Assembly: GCF_030269925.1 (NCBI RefSeq)
Contig: NC_085108.1
Location: 7,068,001-7,132,000, forward strand
Direction of reading: 5' to 3'
DNA: 64,000 bases
Source of the DNA: Bombyx mori
Lineage: Eukaryota; Arthropoda; Insecta; Lepidoptera; Bombycidae
Below the pieces are notes generated by a model. That model was not told where the DNA came from. It made no database searches and saw nothing but the letters and a program-made list of their open reading frames with translations. This document shows, piece after piece, positions 32,739 through 44,692 of this stretch. Both the position numbers and the translations under genes were made by a program. Numbering within the stretch: the stretch's first letter is position 1; each line of letters starts with the position of its first letter.

Positions 32739-35700
32739 CTAGCTACTGTAGTCTTTGTCACAACGATCATCGTGGTCCCAATATTTCTTATTCCTGGGTA
32801 CCTCTGTAACATTTCTCCGCACTGGCTTTCCAGCCGACGAGTCCGTATCAACACTATCCCTTCGCCCTGTCTTCCCGTCCCTAGAGCTTCTAGAGATAGA
32901 CCGCTCCTTGTATTCTTCATTGATACCGTCTTTGCTGTTTTGCTTCCAATTTTTCATTCTATTTTGGTTTGTATCTTCATTATCAGTTATCTCTTTTCTC
33001 CAGTTCTCAGCTGGCCTCCTGCTACATTTCTGGGTTTCACTGTTGACCCTTTCAGTCTTGCGTTCCACATCTGACTCGCTCACTTCAATTTGACTTTTAG
33101 TTTCATTCTCATATGTTTGTCTTTCATTGTTAATTTCCGTGAAATAATCACCTTGAGCATTGAAATTAACATTGTTCAATTGATTCTGTATGTAATTCCC
33201 ATCACCCTGTTGTAGATAGTTTGAATAGTCATCAGGGAGTTTGTACTGGTTCTGGTATTTTGTATAGTTCGGTGGTAAAACGGCTGGATTGAAAACTGGT
33301 TCATCATCTTTCTTTTCCTCTTCTGCCTGCCTCCAACTGTTTAAATCATATCGTTTACTCAGACTATTCTTCGTTGTCCACGTATCAAAGTTATCTTGAC
33401 TGACACACATTGCTTGTTCCTGTCTCAAGAGACCAGCACCGGCTCCTAATATTGGTCTGAGTTTGGGTTTTGCATCGTCATTTAGGATGACTTGAGATAA
33501 ATTCTGCGCTAATGTTTCCTTCTCTGAAGTTTCCTTCCACGATCCATATGTGACTTCATTGTAAGTGTCGTCTGTTGATAATTCTAGATGGGCCGCATAA
33601 AATTGCTGTAGAGTATTGGGGAGAGGTAAGAATTTGTTTAGGCAGAGATCAGCGGAGAGTAGCAGCCATATGATGCTGGGAGGTGGTGGTGTTAACAAAC
33701 GAAGCCGTATAGAGATTGATAAGTCTTCTAGTTCCTGTCCTAACACTGTCAATAGCTCGCGTCCATTTTGCATCAACTGTGGAAGAGTTAAGAAAAAATT
33801 TATTAACAGTTGATCGTATGAATCTATGAATATTTGCTACACACCTATTATTGCAAACCAAAAAATTTCTATACGATTAAGTATTTTAAAATACAAAATT
33901 AATTTGTTATCATAATAATTGTAAATAGATATACTTTAAAAAAACCGACTACAAATAGAAAAAAAAAGATATTCCAAAACAAATATACACTAAAAACATT
34001 AATCACCGAAATCGGTTGGCGTGATATTGAGTTATTCATCTATTTGTCGCGCACGTACTTAATGCAAATTTAAGACTTATATAATTTTCTCATGGATACC
34101 AATATCAAAACAGGACTAAATTGGAAAAATGGGATCACACGGGAAGCGTCAGCTTTATAATAAAAAAAGAATCATTAAAATCGATTCACCCAGTCAAAAG
34201 TTATGAGGTAACAAACGTAAAAAAAAACAACAGTCGATTTTTGAAGTCGGTTAAAAAACTTAATTTACACTAGTTTTATGATTGATTATTTCAAGACTCA
34301 ATCTAATTTTATGCTTGTATATTGTCATTAAATACCTGTGTGGCGAGACTCCGATGTGCTCTCACGTCATCACTGGCTAACAAGGACCTCACATACTGCA
34401 GTAATGGACTTGCCAATATGTGGACTTTGTTGCCGTTGCATAGTCTGGCCTCTGAAAAAATATAACATTCGACTCGTTAGTGGATTGCTTTAGCAAACCA
34501 ACATAAGGTGCACATGAAAAGTGGAACATAATTTGAGAATAATATAATGTATTCTTTATTTATTTATTTAATATATTTTGTAAACACAGCTGTTAGAAGA
34601 AACATGACAATAAGGATACAGAGTACAAGGGCACTACTTCATGTTGAAATCTCTTCCATTAGGCCCGCAGAAGGAAAAAAGGAAAAAAGGAAAGGAATTA
34701 GGAACACAATCCTAGTGTATACAGTAATCATTACATATAATAATATATAAATATTACAAGATACAAAACAATATATGGGTCGACTATTATCAAAGCCGGC
34801 AATGTGACTTTTGGACAATTATTGGTAAATCAGAAAAACGAATTATTGACTTTGTATTCCATTGGCAGTCACAAAACTCTTCTGAACGACATCTTAGATA
34901 AATAACGGGTTAAGTATTACCTTTATTTAATGCAGGTTTTGAACCGTATTCTTTGAAGGAGACGATTATATTCAAATCAATCTGTATTGACATATCAATA
35001 ACATTTTTTTGTCCAAATGCACAGATTGCCACCTTTGATAATAGACGACTCATATGTACATACTTTCTTTTTTATTTTTGCATTTTTATTTTTTTATATT
35101 GTACTCAAAATATACTAATGCAATAATTGCTGCTTGGCATTTATTTCCATTCATGCAAGGGCATTCATGTTTTTGCACTATTTAATGGACAAACATTCTA
35201 TATGTACGGTTTGCACATACCTAACTAATACGTGGACACGCCGTGCTTCGTCATTGTGGTGTCAGGTTATTTTATTATATTATTAGAGCGGTGCACTTAG
35301 CAACACGCACTCGTTAAGATGTTACTGTCTGTGCTTAACCGACATAATAAAGGTGCTCAAACAACATACTAACTTTTTGGAATTCTACAAACTTCCCCTT
35401 GAACCCCGACACTATAATTGATTCGATATTGAATTGAAGGTACCTGCAAAATAATCACCCATCAGGTTGGCGGCGTTAACTAGATATTGTGGATTTGCCC
35501 GTTCCAACACATCTAATTCTGAAAAGAAAAAAAAAGAAAATATTAAGTATTCAATTCATATCTTAATAATGATTACTTATTTTATAAAAACATAAATAAA
35601 TAAAAATTAAATAGTAGAAGAATACGATTCAGAATCAGTGTTGTTTCTCAAGTCGGTTGCACAATTCATATTGTGATGATGATGCATATGGGCTGCAATG

Positions 35701-38700
35701 ACATGACTTTTATTTTTAATTTATTGGCCTTGTAGGCAGATGAGCATACGGCCCACCTGATGGTGAGTGGTTACCGTCGCCCATTGACTTCAGCAATGCC
35801 AGGGGCAGAGCCAAGCTGCTGCCTACCGCTTAATACTCTCTTTTCTTCTTATAGACTTTTCAGTCATTTAGTGGTAGGAGTGGTAGGACCTCTTATGAGT
35901 CCGCACAGGTAGGTACCACCACCACGCCTATTTCTGCCGTGAAGCAGTAATGAGTTTCGGTTTGAAGTGCGGCACAGCCGTTGTAACTATACAACCTTCG
36001 AACCTTCATGAGACCTTCGAACTTATATCTCAAGGTGGGTGGCGCATTTACGTGTAGACGTCTATGGACTCCAGTAATCACTTAACACCAGGTGGGCTGT
36101 GAGCTCGTCCACCAAACAAAGCAATTAAAAAAAAATCTTGTCACATCTTCCGAGTTCAACGAGATGATAAATAATAACTTACTAGAAAACGTTCCCTGCA
36201 TTACTACATTGAGGAGAGAGGCGCGTAGCAACTGCTGTCTCTGTTGTCTCGTGAACGAAGCACCCACAGCCGCCAGCTTGCGGCACGTCACCGAATTCAA
36301 TAGGGCGGCAGCTCTGAACGTTGCGAACGCTTGTCTGGAGCAAACACAAAACGTACTGGATTTATGGGACATTCTGATTGGGCGAATATTTAACGATTTC
36401 ATGTTAACCCTTTTTTTTTTTTTTTTTTTATTGCTTAGGTGGTTGGACGAGCGCACAGCCCACCTGGTGTTAAGTGGTTACTGGAGCCCATAGACATCTA
36501 CAACGTAAATGCGCCACCCACCTTGAGATATAAGTTGTAAGGTCTCAGTATAGTTACAACGGCTGCCCCACCCTTCAAACCGAAACGCATTACTGCTTCA
36601 CGGCAGAAATAGGCAGGGCGGTGGTACCTACCCACGCGGACTCACAACAGGTCCTACCACCAGTAATAACCCTTTGAGGTTCAGGACCACACGTATTCCA
36701 CATACATTGAAATCCAACTTTTTGCTATAGCATTCGTTTGTGAAGCACACTTGCAATTTGACAAAATATTAGCCAAACTCAATGCTTCTAAACCCCAAAG
36801 AAATCTATTCAAAAATAAATGTATACCTAAGTTTTTATTCAAATATTAAATTTACTGTTATAGTATATTTTAAACTTTGGCTGCGATTTACATATTATTA
36901 CTTAATGAATTTTTATAATAATAATAATAAATTAATAATAATGAAATTTTTAATCATTAATTAACCACTAGTAAAGATGTATTGATATATCCATATATAT
37001 TCGTACTGTGAACAGAGTATCTATAATCAATATCTAAAAGCCCTGTTATGATCCCATTAAATACGTGTATGTAACATTACTCACTGAAGTCTTGTTTCGT
37101 CAGGGCACATGCTAGATATGGTTGTCTCAAAGTGTCTCAATTTCCTATTGAACTGTATACCGTCTTCACCAGGAGAAAACTGTTCCAGCTGTGAAGAGAA
37201 TAATAATTTTGTTTTATTTTTCTTCCACGTCAATACCCAGATATGATATCCAGTCTTCTTCTAAGAAAAATGAGGATGTTTCTTATATTATCATTATAAA
37301 GTTGATAAGGCATAGTACGTAAGGATCAATGCAAGAAGTAGTTTCGAGACTTTTTTTATTGTGCAGTAGTTATCAAAGCCCATAGGTATCGGTGTGAATA
37401 CCCTTCCACCCACCTGGAGATAAGTGGTCAGTCTCATTTGTATTGTATGACTGTGGTTCTAACCTTTAAACCAAAATATATGACTGCCTTGTGACCGAAA
37501 TAGGCAGTATCTAAATATCTACCCAAGTGGGTTTACAATAATGTGCCATACCACCAGTTGTCGTGTTCTGATTTACTGCTCATTGAATAAATCTTCAATT
37601 CAAATGTTCTCAGTGTTCTGATTTTTTTTTATGATTGAAGGATTACGGATGGCCCGGAGGCCTTTCCAGTTTCACCAGGACAGGTGTTCTGATTATATCA
37701 TAGAATTGAAAGTACGAATTCTATTTAGTGCTGTGGTGTATTAGTTCATTCTTCTTCTTCTTCCAGTGCCTCTTCAATCCTGAAGGTTGGCCGTTAGCTT
37801 TCTATATTCGTTTTTATCTGCAGCCAGCCGGAACAGCTGTTCGACGGAGGCAATACCGGTCCACTCCCGGATATTCCGGAGCCATGATTTCTTTCTTCGC
37901 CCAGCACGTCTCTTTCCGTCCACTTTGCCCATAATTATCAGCTGCAGCAGCATGTATCGATCGTTCCTGAGCACGTGGCCGAGATACTCTATCTTGCGCT
38001 TTTTGATAGCAGGCAGCATTTTCCGGGACATATGAACGCACTGAAGCACGGTTTCGTTCCTGACCCTCTGCGTCCAACCAATGCGTAACATGCGACGGTA
38101 GCACCACATCTCGAATGCCTGTAGGCGTCTTGTAGTGTCCTCTTCATTTTGTGTTCATTCAAAATTATGTAATTACTGCAATCTTGTTTTATTTTTCACA
38201 CTTTTATGAACCTTTTGGTGGACCGCAGCTTGGCTTTGCCCCTGACATTGCTGACGACCATGAGCGACGGTAACCACTCACCATCAGGTGGGCCGTATGG
38301 TCGTCTACCTACACAGGCAATAAACAAAAACAAGAAAACTGCCATTAAAAACTTCAATGAATGTGACTCAAAAATTGTGTGACTGAAAAGAATTCTATGG
38401 GTCATATTTTTAAAAACTAAATTCATTGCATTTTTAAATTTTATTTGTAATTATTTTAAAGATTCTTCAAGCTTCTTCCGTTGAGCTTTTAATACCTACT
38501 ATTGATGCATTACGTAGATTGCAAAAAATAATCTCTTACCAAAGTCAGCAACGGTGTGTACTGCTCGTCAATGTGCAGCAATTCACTGAGTACTGCATCA
38601 TCTGTGTTTGTCTTAGTGTCCTGTTTCTCATCTTGTTCAGTCTCCCTCTTGTCCCGGCTCTGTGACTCCCTGCTCGCATCTGCGTCGAAATAGGAAACTG

Positions 38701-40248
38701 TCTTTTTTCATTATATTTACGAAGAATGAATTTTAGCAATGAAAATGAAATTACTGAAAATGTACATCATTCCTCGACCATTTTAACATTACGATAGTGC
38801 CTGACACTTATAGAGCGGAATAAAATGTACAGTTTGACATGTACCATTTATTTTACACATAGCTGACAAACAATGTTTAAAATTTTTTAAGTTTATTCAT
38901 GAATATGATACCGAGGTGAGGTAGAGAAATGATATGTCAATGACTGTTATTGTAACGATCGTTACTTTGTACCCTGTAACAAAACATATTGGTTGAAAAC
39001 AAAAGAAAACAGACATATTTAAAATTCAAATTATTAAATCAGAGCCATGAAATTATTTTACTGTTATTGGTTCTTGAAATACTTGCACATTTAAAATTAA
39101 TCGATAATCTTGGACACAATAAATTACATTGAGATTAAATAGATACAGGTCAAGCTGATTAACAAGTGTTAAAAAAGTGATTGCTAATAAATTTTTATTG
39201 CAACAATTTTTCAACACAGAAGTGAATATACTCTACTGGCTTGAATTAAGGATACTTAAGTTCGTTAATTAGACATTTCAAACTTTTTTATAAGCACACA
39301 GAAATAGGATACACAGTAATTTTTGTTGGTCTATCTACCGTAATGACAACAATTCAATTCAAGAACTTGCCAAACACGTAACAATATTTATTACCTTGTC
39401 ATAAAGTGCCAGCATTGATTTCGATTTTTAAATGTCATAAATATTATACAACCCTGGCTTCAAATGCTCAGTAATAGATGATTGACATTTAAAATAAAAT
39501 CTTATCAATATTTTTAACAGTAAAATTAGGATATTTATAATTGAACATAACTAAATAATATCATTCTAAGAGTTTGACTCCCTTTCTCTCTTTTTTTAAA
39601 GCACCACTTCGGTTTGCAGCTCTCACAAGAACTTTTAAATTAATTTTAATTGTGAACTATTATTGATACCAACTTCAGTCATTTTGTGAATGCTATCACA
39701 TTTGGCATTTTTTTTTATTTTTTTTATTACCTTTGTAGGATGACGAGCATACGGCCCACCTGATAGTGAGTGGTTACCGTCGCCCATGGACTTCAGCAAT
39801 GCCAAGGGCAGAGCCAAGCCGCTGCCTACCGCTTAATACTCTCCACAAGCCTCATTTGAAGAAGGACAAGGGCATGTAGTGGTTCAGGCTCTGTGTACTT
39901 AGTGCGAGTTATTTAACATTTTCGATAGCGTAAAAGTTAGTTCATATTTGTATGGAATGGGACCGTTTGCCGCTAGAGGCGCTGTTCCAGCTGCATACAA
40001 AATTGGGCTAATTTTTACGCTATCGAGAACGTTAAAAAACTCGCACTAAGCACACTGTTCGAATTAGGAGCCCTTGACCGAACACACCTTATAAGTTCAC
40101 AGAAAAAAAAAGAACACTAACCAGTAGCTCTGGGACTAAGTTCGGAAAGTGTCCGGACTGCTTTTTCCTCCTCTCTGTCAGTATCACCGGGCCTCGGCTC
40201 ACGGAGCTGATGCCGCCCAGTGTAGCCACGACCACGGCCCGTTGACAT
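32739..40248 (-). CDS. MIF4G-like domain protein, seven coding exons, 583 aa
   Basis: Exons in transcript order: 40122-40248 (ATG, MSTGRGRGYTGRHQL), 38540-38679, 37085-37188, 36183-36334, 35444-35518, 34336-34451 and 32739-33776 (stop TAG). All borders are AG/GT, all phases agree, and the sum is 1752 nt. The start is Gly/Arg-rich. Residues about 70-300 are helical and resemble the MIF4G fold of the CTIF/PAIP1/MIF4GD group: FETTISSMCPDETRLQQAF, FTRQQRQQLLRASLLNVVMQ, NPQYLVNAANLMGDYFAEAR, LASPLLQYVRSLL, RLRLLTPPPPSIIWLLLSAD. The last ~230 residues are polar with Asn/Gln-rich, charged and RS-like stretches (RSISRSSRDGKTGRRDS), probably disordered. MIF4G proteins bind eIF4A, eIF3 or polyA-binding protein and act in translation or mRNA decay; which group this belongs to I cannot tell. 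Introns hold SINEs, LINE tails, an inverted-repeat element and a foldback element. The next gene upstream (42928) is divergent. Confidence 0.85.
33943..34258 (-). mobile_element. Family G inverted-repeat element, uninterrupted copy
   Basis: Ends ACCGACTACAAATAGAAA and TTTTTGAAGTCGGTTAAAAA. It lies in the last intron of the MIF4G-like gene and gives the empty-site reference for 23262-23925. Confidence 0.75.
34773..35056. mobile_element. Family H inverted-repeat element, copy 2
   Basis: Nearly identical to 24551-24835; lies in the intron between exons 34336-34451 and 35444-35518. Confidence 0.75.
35716..35840 (-). repeat. CR1-like tail
   Basis: TTGGCCTTGTAGGCAGATGAG to TGCCTACCGCTTAATACTC. 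Confidence 0.8.
35876..36136 (+). repeat. Family A copy next to exon 36183-36334
   Basis: AGGAGTGGTAGGACCTCTTA to AAGCAATTAAAAAAAAA. Its tail is about 47 bases from the exon. Confidence 0.85.
36405..36675 (-). repeat. Family A copy with target duplication, next to exon 36183-36334
   Basis: TAACCCTTT precedes the T-tract and recurs after CCTACCACCAGTAA. Inverted relative to 35876-36136; about 75 bases from the exon. Confidence 0.85.
37355..37560 (-). repeat. Old family A copy
   Basis: TATCAAAGCCCATAGGTATC, CCACCCACCTGGAGATAAG and ACCGAAATAGGCAGT keep the family order. Confidence 0.55.
37740..38150 (-). pseudogene. LINE reverse-transcriptase C-terminus
   Basis: Open frame of 111 codons with MWCYRRMLRIGWTQRVRNE, KRKIEYLGHVLRNDRY, MGKVDGKRRAGRRKKSWLRN and FRLAADKNEYRKL, the usual end of many arthropod LINE ORFs. 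It lies in the MIF4G-like gene's second intron, same strand. Confidence 0.75.
38215..38335 (+). repeat. CR1-like tail
   Basis: CAGCTTGGCTTTGCCCCTGA to ACACAGGCAATAAACAAAAA. Confidence 0.75.
39711..39872 (-). repeat. CR1-like tail
   Basis: TTACCTTTGTAGGATGACGAG to TTGAAGAAGGACA, where the match stops. Confidence 0.8.
39891..40057. mobile_element. Family E foldback element, copy 4
   Basis: CTGTGTACTTAGTGCGAGTT against CTCGCACTAAGCACACTG; in intron 1 of the MIF4G-like gene, 18 bases from a CR1 truncation point and 65 from the exon 1 donor. Confidence 0.75.
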
Positions 40249-40885
40249 TATATACTGGAATCGTGAAAGTTGTACATAGTGGTAATTTCTATATATAAAC
40301 TTCTTTATGACGGTTACTGTATCCTAATGGTGAAATAGGGAACTTTGATTTACACTTTGTACCTGTTTTTCTATCTTATATCACAGCACAACGCATTTTG
40401 AAATGAATCTATCAATGTGGTTTTTGTCTATTATCATAACAGTTGGATTGCATTCCAATTTGAGTGTTCTATTTCCCATCCCAAGTGCAGTCATGCATGG
40501 GGAGAGTGCAGAGCGTCTCATTCGATACTAGGACTTCAATATCAAATGTACTGACAAAATGGTGTGATATGTTAGTTTGGCAATATTTGTCTTAACAACT
40601 GGTATAAAATCTTAGTGAGCTCACCAGTCCCATTAGTTGTAGACGGTCTCACAGACACAAGTTCAAATGAAATAAAATGAACAAAGATATCGGAGTACCT
40701 GCTCAACAGCTATTTTTATAGCTACAGCATTTCTAAATTTCCAGGCAACTTATATATGCAAACTTTACTTTTGCTTTGCAATTATTAAATTTAGAGAAAA
40801 CAGTAGCAATTTATTATGTATAATTAAGTTGGTGAACATCTTCAATTGATGCTGTATTTACATTGCCGTTATTTATGTATATGTA
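40249..40885. other. 5' flank of the MIF4G-like gene
   Basis: Mixed AT-rich sequence. A leader or noncoding first exon may lie here or further toward 42000, but nothing decides it. Confidence 0.2.
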
Positions 40886-41140
40886 CTGGCGATAGGACCT
40901 CTTGTGAGTCCGCACGGATAGGTACCACCAGCCTGGCTATTTCTGCCGTGAAGCAGTAATGCGTTTCAGTTTGAAGGGTGTGGCAGCCGTTGTAAGTTTA
41001 TTGAGACCTTAGAACTTATATAAAAAGGTAGGTGGCGGCATTTACGTTGTAGACGTCTATGGGCTCCAGTAACCACTTAACACCAAGCGGGCTGTGAGCT
41101 TGTCCAACCACCTAAGCAATAAAAAATAATAATAATAAAA
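40886..41140 (+). repeat. Family A copy
   Basis: TACTGGCGATAGGACCTCTT to AGCAATAAAAAATAATAATA. 41141-42187 shows AT-rich intergenic sequence with nothing recognised. Confidence 0.85.
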
Positions 41141-42187
41141 ATGTTTGTTATTTCATGTTTTTTTTGTGTTCCATATTGCTGTTGTTTCATATGCATATTA
41201 TTGAAACTTAAGATTGCTTACTTTATGCTGTGATTTGAGGTATAAATGCATGAATATGAATAAATTATTCATTTTATCTAATAAGCAAAATTATAATCTC
41301 CTATAGAAAAAAAACGAAAACAAGTTTATTTTCTCGAAACATGAGTCACATCGATCTGAGCTTAACAACTGCGATCGAAACAGTAACCAGGAGCAGATCT
41401 CTAAAGTCGCATATTAACATTAATCAATAAAACGAGTACATTTTTTTACTAAAAAACACACTCCGCACAAAAACGAATACACAATACTACATCTACGTAA
41501 ATAAATCTACATAATAATAATGTATGTGCAATGAAAATAATACTTGTGACGTAAAAATTTTTCAATGGAAGTTTACAGAAAAATAAATTTTTAAACGTAT
41601 GCTCATTCGAAAGAGATCAATGAAAACGTTTAATTTATAGCCTAATCTTTTATTTATCTCGTTCTAGAATCGATTTTTAAGTATTTTTAAGCTAGAAATG
41701 CAGGAATATACCTTTGTCTGCCGGTAAACGCATCAATGACGATGTTGCTTCGTACACTTTTTGAATAAAGAATGTAATCATTTATCTCCCAATGCAATGG
41801 GAATACATGATAATAAAAATACAGTTGTAGTTATTTTCACTTACCAAATATTTAAATGAAAATTTGATGGAAGTTATTTATTTGCTAAATTGTTTGAGCG
41901 CACAACGGTTGTCAACACGTTTCACTTCCATATTGGACTAGTGATTACGTACAAGTTTAGTATGAAGATCAATGCGTCAGAATAACGGTTTTGAAGATTG
42001 GGACCTATGTCGAAGATCAAAATCACTGAAATGCATTCGACTAACAAGCAGTTTTTGCTTTGGAGATTATAGTGTCGCATAAGCTCACTTTAACATTAAA
42101 CATTTTTGTACTTAATTTTTAAGAAGCTGTAATAATTTTAGTTTAAAAACATAATTAGTAAACATTTAAAAAATGGTCGGAATGTTT

Positions 42188-42460
42188 TCTTTTTTTTCCA
42201 TGCCTACGCTGATGGTTTAGACTCTAGAAAGACCATGTCAGCGTCACCGGGCTAGCAGGTTAGCTCACGGGGCTCAAACCTGACGATGTTGCACGATCCT
42301 TAGCAAGAGTCGTGCTTCGCAGAATCTACCACCACCGAGAAACGCGACCCTCTGAGAAGATCTGGCGAGAAAATCAGTGGGCTGTGTCTGTGGGTTAATA
42401 TACTCCCCGAACCCTTCATCGCAGCGATGAAGGGTTCGGGGAGAACGACGACCGGAATGT
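42188..42460 (-). repeat. Family B copy with perfect 20-bp hairpin
   Basis: TTTCCATGCCTACGCTGATG to CAGTGGGCTGTGTCTGTGGG, then arms 42403-42422 and 42424-42443 that pair without a mismatch around one A. Confidence 0.8.
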
Positions 42461-42878
42461 TTTCTAGTCCCGATTTTGCAATAATAATCGAAATAAATCG
42501 ACTCAAAGCCGTGAAAGAATCGGTTCAGGAGCATCGATTTAGTACTGCCCGACACTAGTTCACACCGATCGAAAAAATTGACGTTTCAGAAAGGAAATGC
42601 CTTGGAGAGGGAATTGTAATTTCAGCGGATAATTGAAGTTTTTTTCCACATCTGTTTAAAAAACATACACGCGTTTTTTTTCACGTTAAAATAGAAAAAA
42701 ACAATTTTCATTTCAATGATTTCAATCCATGTGAAGTAATATGAACTATTTATTTGAATCACATAACAGGCGTCCTAACGCACTTGTGTTTTAATTAATT
42801 TAATTGTCATTTTAATTGTGTAAATAAAGTCCGATATTTTTATTTACATCTTAACGTTATTACGAATCGATTGGTACC

Positions 42879-42886
42879 TATAAATA
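42879..42886 (+). promoter_or_regulatory. TATA-like box upstream of the 42928 exon
   Basis: TATAAATA, 42 bases before the ATG. If used, the 5' leader would be only about 15-20 nt, so a more distant start site is just as possible. Confidence 0.25.
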
Positions 42887-42927
42887 GCTTTAAAATTGCT
42901 GTGTGACGTTGCAATTTTCGAAAAAAT

Positions 42928-43168
42928 ATGTCCGAAGGCCACGGCGAACCTAATCAGTGTCGGAAAGAGAGCGTGGCCGGGGCTGCGGTGCCTAGTGACA
43001 GTCCCGTGACGGATCCGGGACAGGTCCGGGCAGGGAATAGCGACAGTGGGGCTGCTAAGTTCGACGGCCCGCGCGGGAAAGCCGGTGCCTTAAAGAAGTC
43101 CGCCCGTTACAGAAGTAGATCACTCTCTGCGTCTTCAGCCGATTCATACAGCTCCACGTCTTATACCG
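42928..43168 (+). CDS. First coding exon of an unrecognised gene
   Basis: ATG at 42928 (context AATATGT) opens 80 codons plus one base, ending at the consensus donor G|GTAAGT at 43169. It is GC-richer than its surroundings and looks like real coding sequence: MSEGHGEPNQCRKESVAG at the start, many Gly/Ser/Asp, then a basic-serine stretch KKSARYRSRSLSASSADSY. Read through, the frame stops just inside the intron, as expected for a split gene. No later exon is recognisable in the window, so the next exon may lie beyond it or the gene may be large. I do not recognise the protein; the RS-type patch could be a phosphorylation site cluster. It is divergent from the MIF4G-like gene, whose start is 2.7 kb away. 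Confidence 0.65.
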
Positions 43169-43705
43169 GTAAGTGAATATGTAAGGAAAAATTTGATTTA
43201 TTTGTTAAAGGTTTTAAACTGTACGCCACATTGTCATGGAATGCCCACTAACGGGATTCGCAGGCCAAGTGGAAAATCTCAAAAATGTAACAAAATAAGC
43301 TATCGATTATTTCATAAGCTGTAAATTTAAATTATAACCACGCAGTGTAAATGAATGCCATACGATAAATAAATAATTATGAATGTCTCAAGGGAAAGTT
43401 GGAATATCGGTATAAAAGGATTCTTTTAATGTCCCTCTTGATTATTGTAATTCAAGAAGACTTTTAATCATGTAAATTAAAAAAAAAAAACTACCCCTGA
43501 CATTATAATATATACTGTGTTGCTGAAGTGCAAGACTAGTGCATTTATTTCCGAGTTAAATGAGAATAAATTCAAATTAATGTTAAAGGTCAGTATGTGC
43601 TGTATGATTATGAATGTTAAATAAAAAATTTCATCTCAAGCCCTGAGGTAGGTGACAATGTTAACCTCATATCTATGAGCTCCTGTAACCACTTCAAGCT
43701 AGGTT

Positions 43706-43952
43706 TTTTTTTATTGCTTAGATGGGTGGACGAGCTCACTGTCCACCTGGTGTTTAGTGGTTACTGGAGCCCATAGACATGTACAACGTAAATGCGCCAC
43801 CCACCTTGAGATACAAGTTCTAAGGTCTCAGTATAGTTACAATGGCTACCCCACTCTTCGAACCGAAACGCATTACTGCTTCATGGCTGAAATAGGCGGA
43901 GTGGTGATACCTACCCCTGCATACTCACAAGAGATCCTACCACCAGTAAGAA
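43706..43952 (-). repeat. Family A copy
   Basis: TTTTTTTTTATTGCTTAGATG to GATCCTACCACCAGTAAG. A very diverged family A remnant may precede it at 43640-43705. 43169-43640 and 43953-44220 show nothing. Confidence 0.85.
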
Positions 43953-44222
43953 CCACTAGTAGGGGGACCGTGAAATTGAATAAATAAGTTCCTTAAACAT
44001 TAACATCTGCTGAATTTCAATGTCCCTAATGCTTCAGTCTATTGCTCTTATTTCGTCTTCCATGTGGTAGAGACCCTGCTGCTTTCTCTACGTAGAGACT
44101 CGCAGTGTTGCTTGAATATGAAGGCCCAACACAGGTGTGTCTTTGTAGAGTTATTCATGGCCTAAACTTCAGAACAAGTGAGACTGTTCTGGAATGACAT
44201 GAATGATGATGATTCATGATTC

Positions 44223-44330
44223 CTTTTTTTTATTATGGCTTTCATAGGCAGACTGTCTGCTGAATGGTTACCGTTGTTAAGGGACGTCAGTGATGACAGA
44301 GCCAAGACACTGCCTACTGTGTCAAGTCAA
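44223..44330 (-). repeat. Diverged CR1-like tail
   Basis: TATTATGGCTTTCATAGGCAG to AGCCAAGACACTGCCTACTG. Confidence 0.55.
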
Positions 44331-44352
44331 TCAATATGTACTTGAGACAGGA

Positions 44353-44692
44353 ATACTTTTTTTTTATCCTACCTATGCTGATAGCCTTGAGAGGCTATTT
44401 CAGCTTCGCCCTAACATGTAGGTGAGCTCACGGGGCTCAAACCGGAGTGTTACTAAAACTGACCCTAGCAAGAGCAGTGCTTCGCAGAATCTACCACCGG
44501 ATCGGAAACGCGACCCACTGGGAAGATCTGGTGAGAAACTCAGTGGGCTGTGTCTATTGGTTAATTCGCTCGTGGTGCCTTTCGTCGCAAGCGACGGGTT
44601 CAACTAGGACGGTGATCGGTGCTTGTGGTACCTAAAAGCACCGTTAATGGATCGGGAGGATCCGTAATGACGTGTTTTGGGCGACTCTCTCA
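44353..44692 (-). repeat. Family B/D 3' end, minus orientation
   Basis: TTTTATCCTACCTATGCTGA through the hairpin region to GACGTGTTTTGGGCGACT. The part past the family B core matches the coding end of the family D LINE (44690-45335) in reverse. Confidence 0.8.

Noticed and set aside
32755..33093. Plus-strand frames of 100-112 codons
   Set aside because: They are antisense shadows of the last exon of the MIF4G-like gene, caused by its codon bias.
36082..36493. 124- and 133-codon frames on the two strands as genes
   Set aside because: They overlap exon 36183-36334 of the MIF4G-like gene plus flanking SINEs; only the exon part is real coding sequence.
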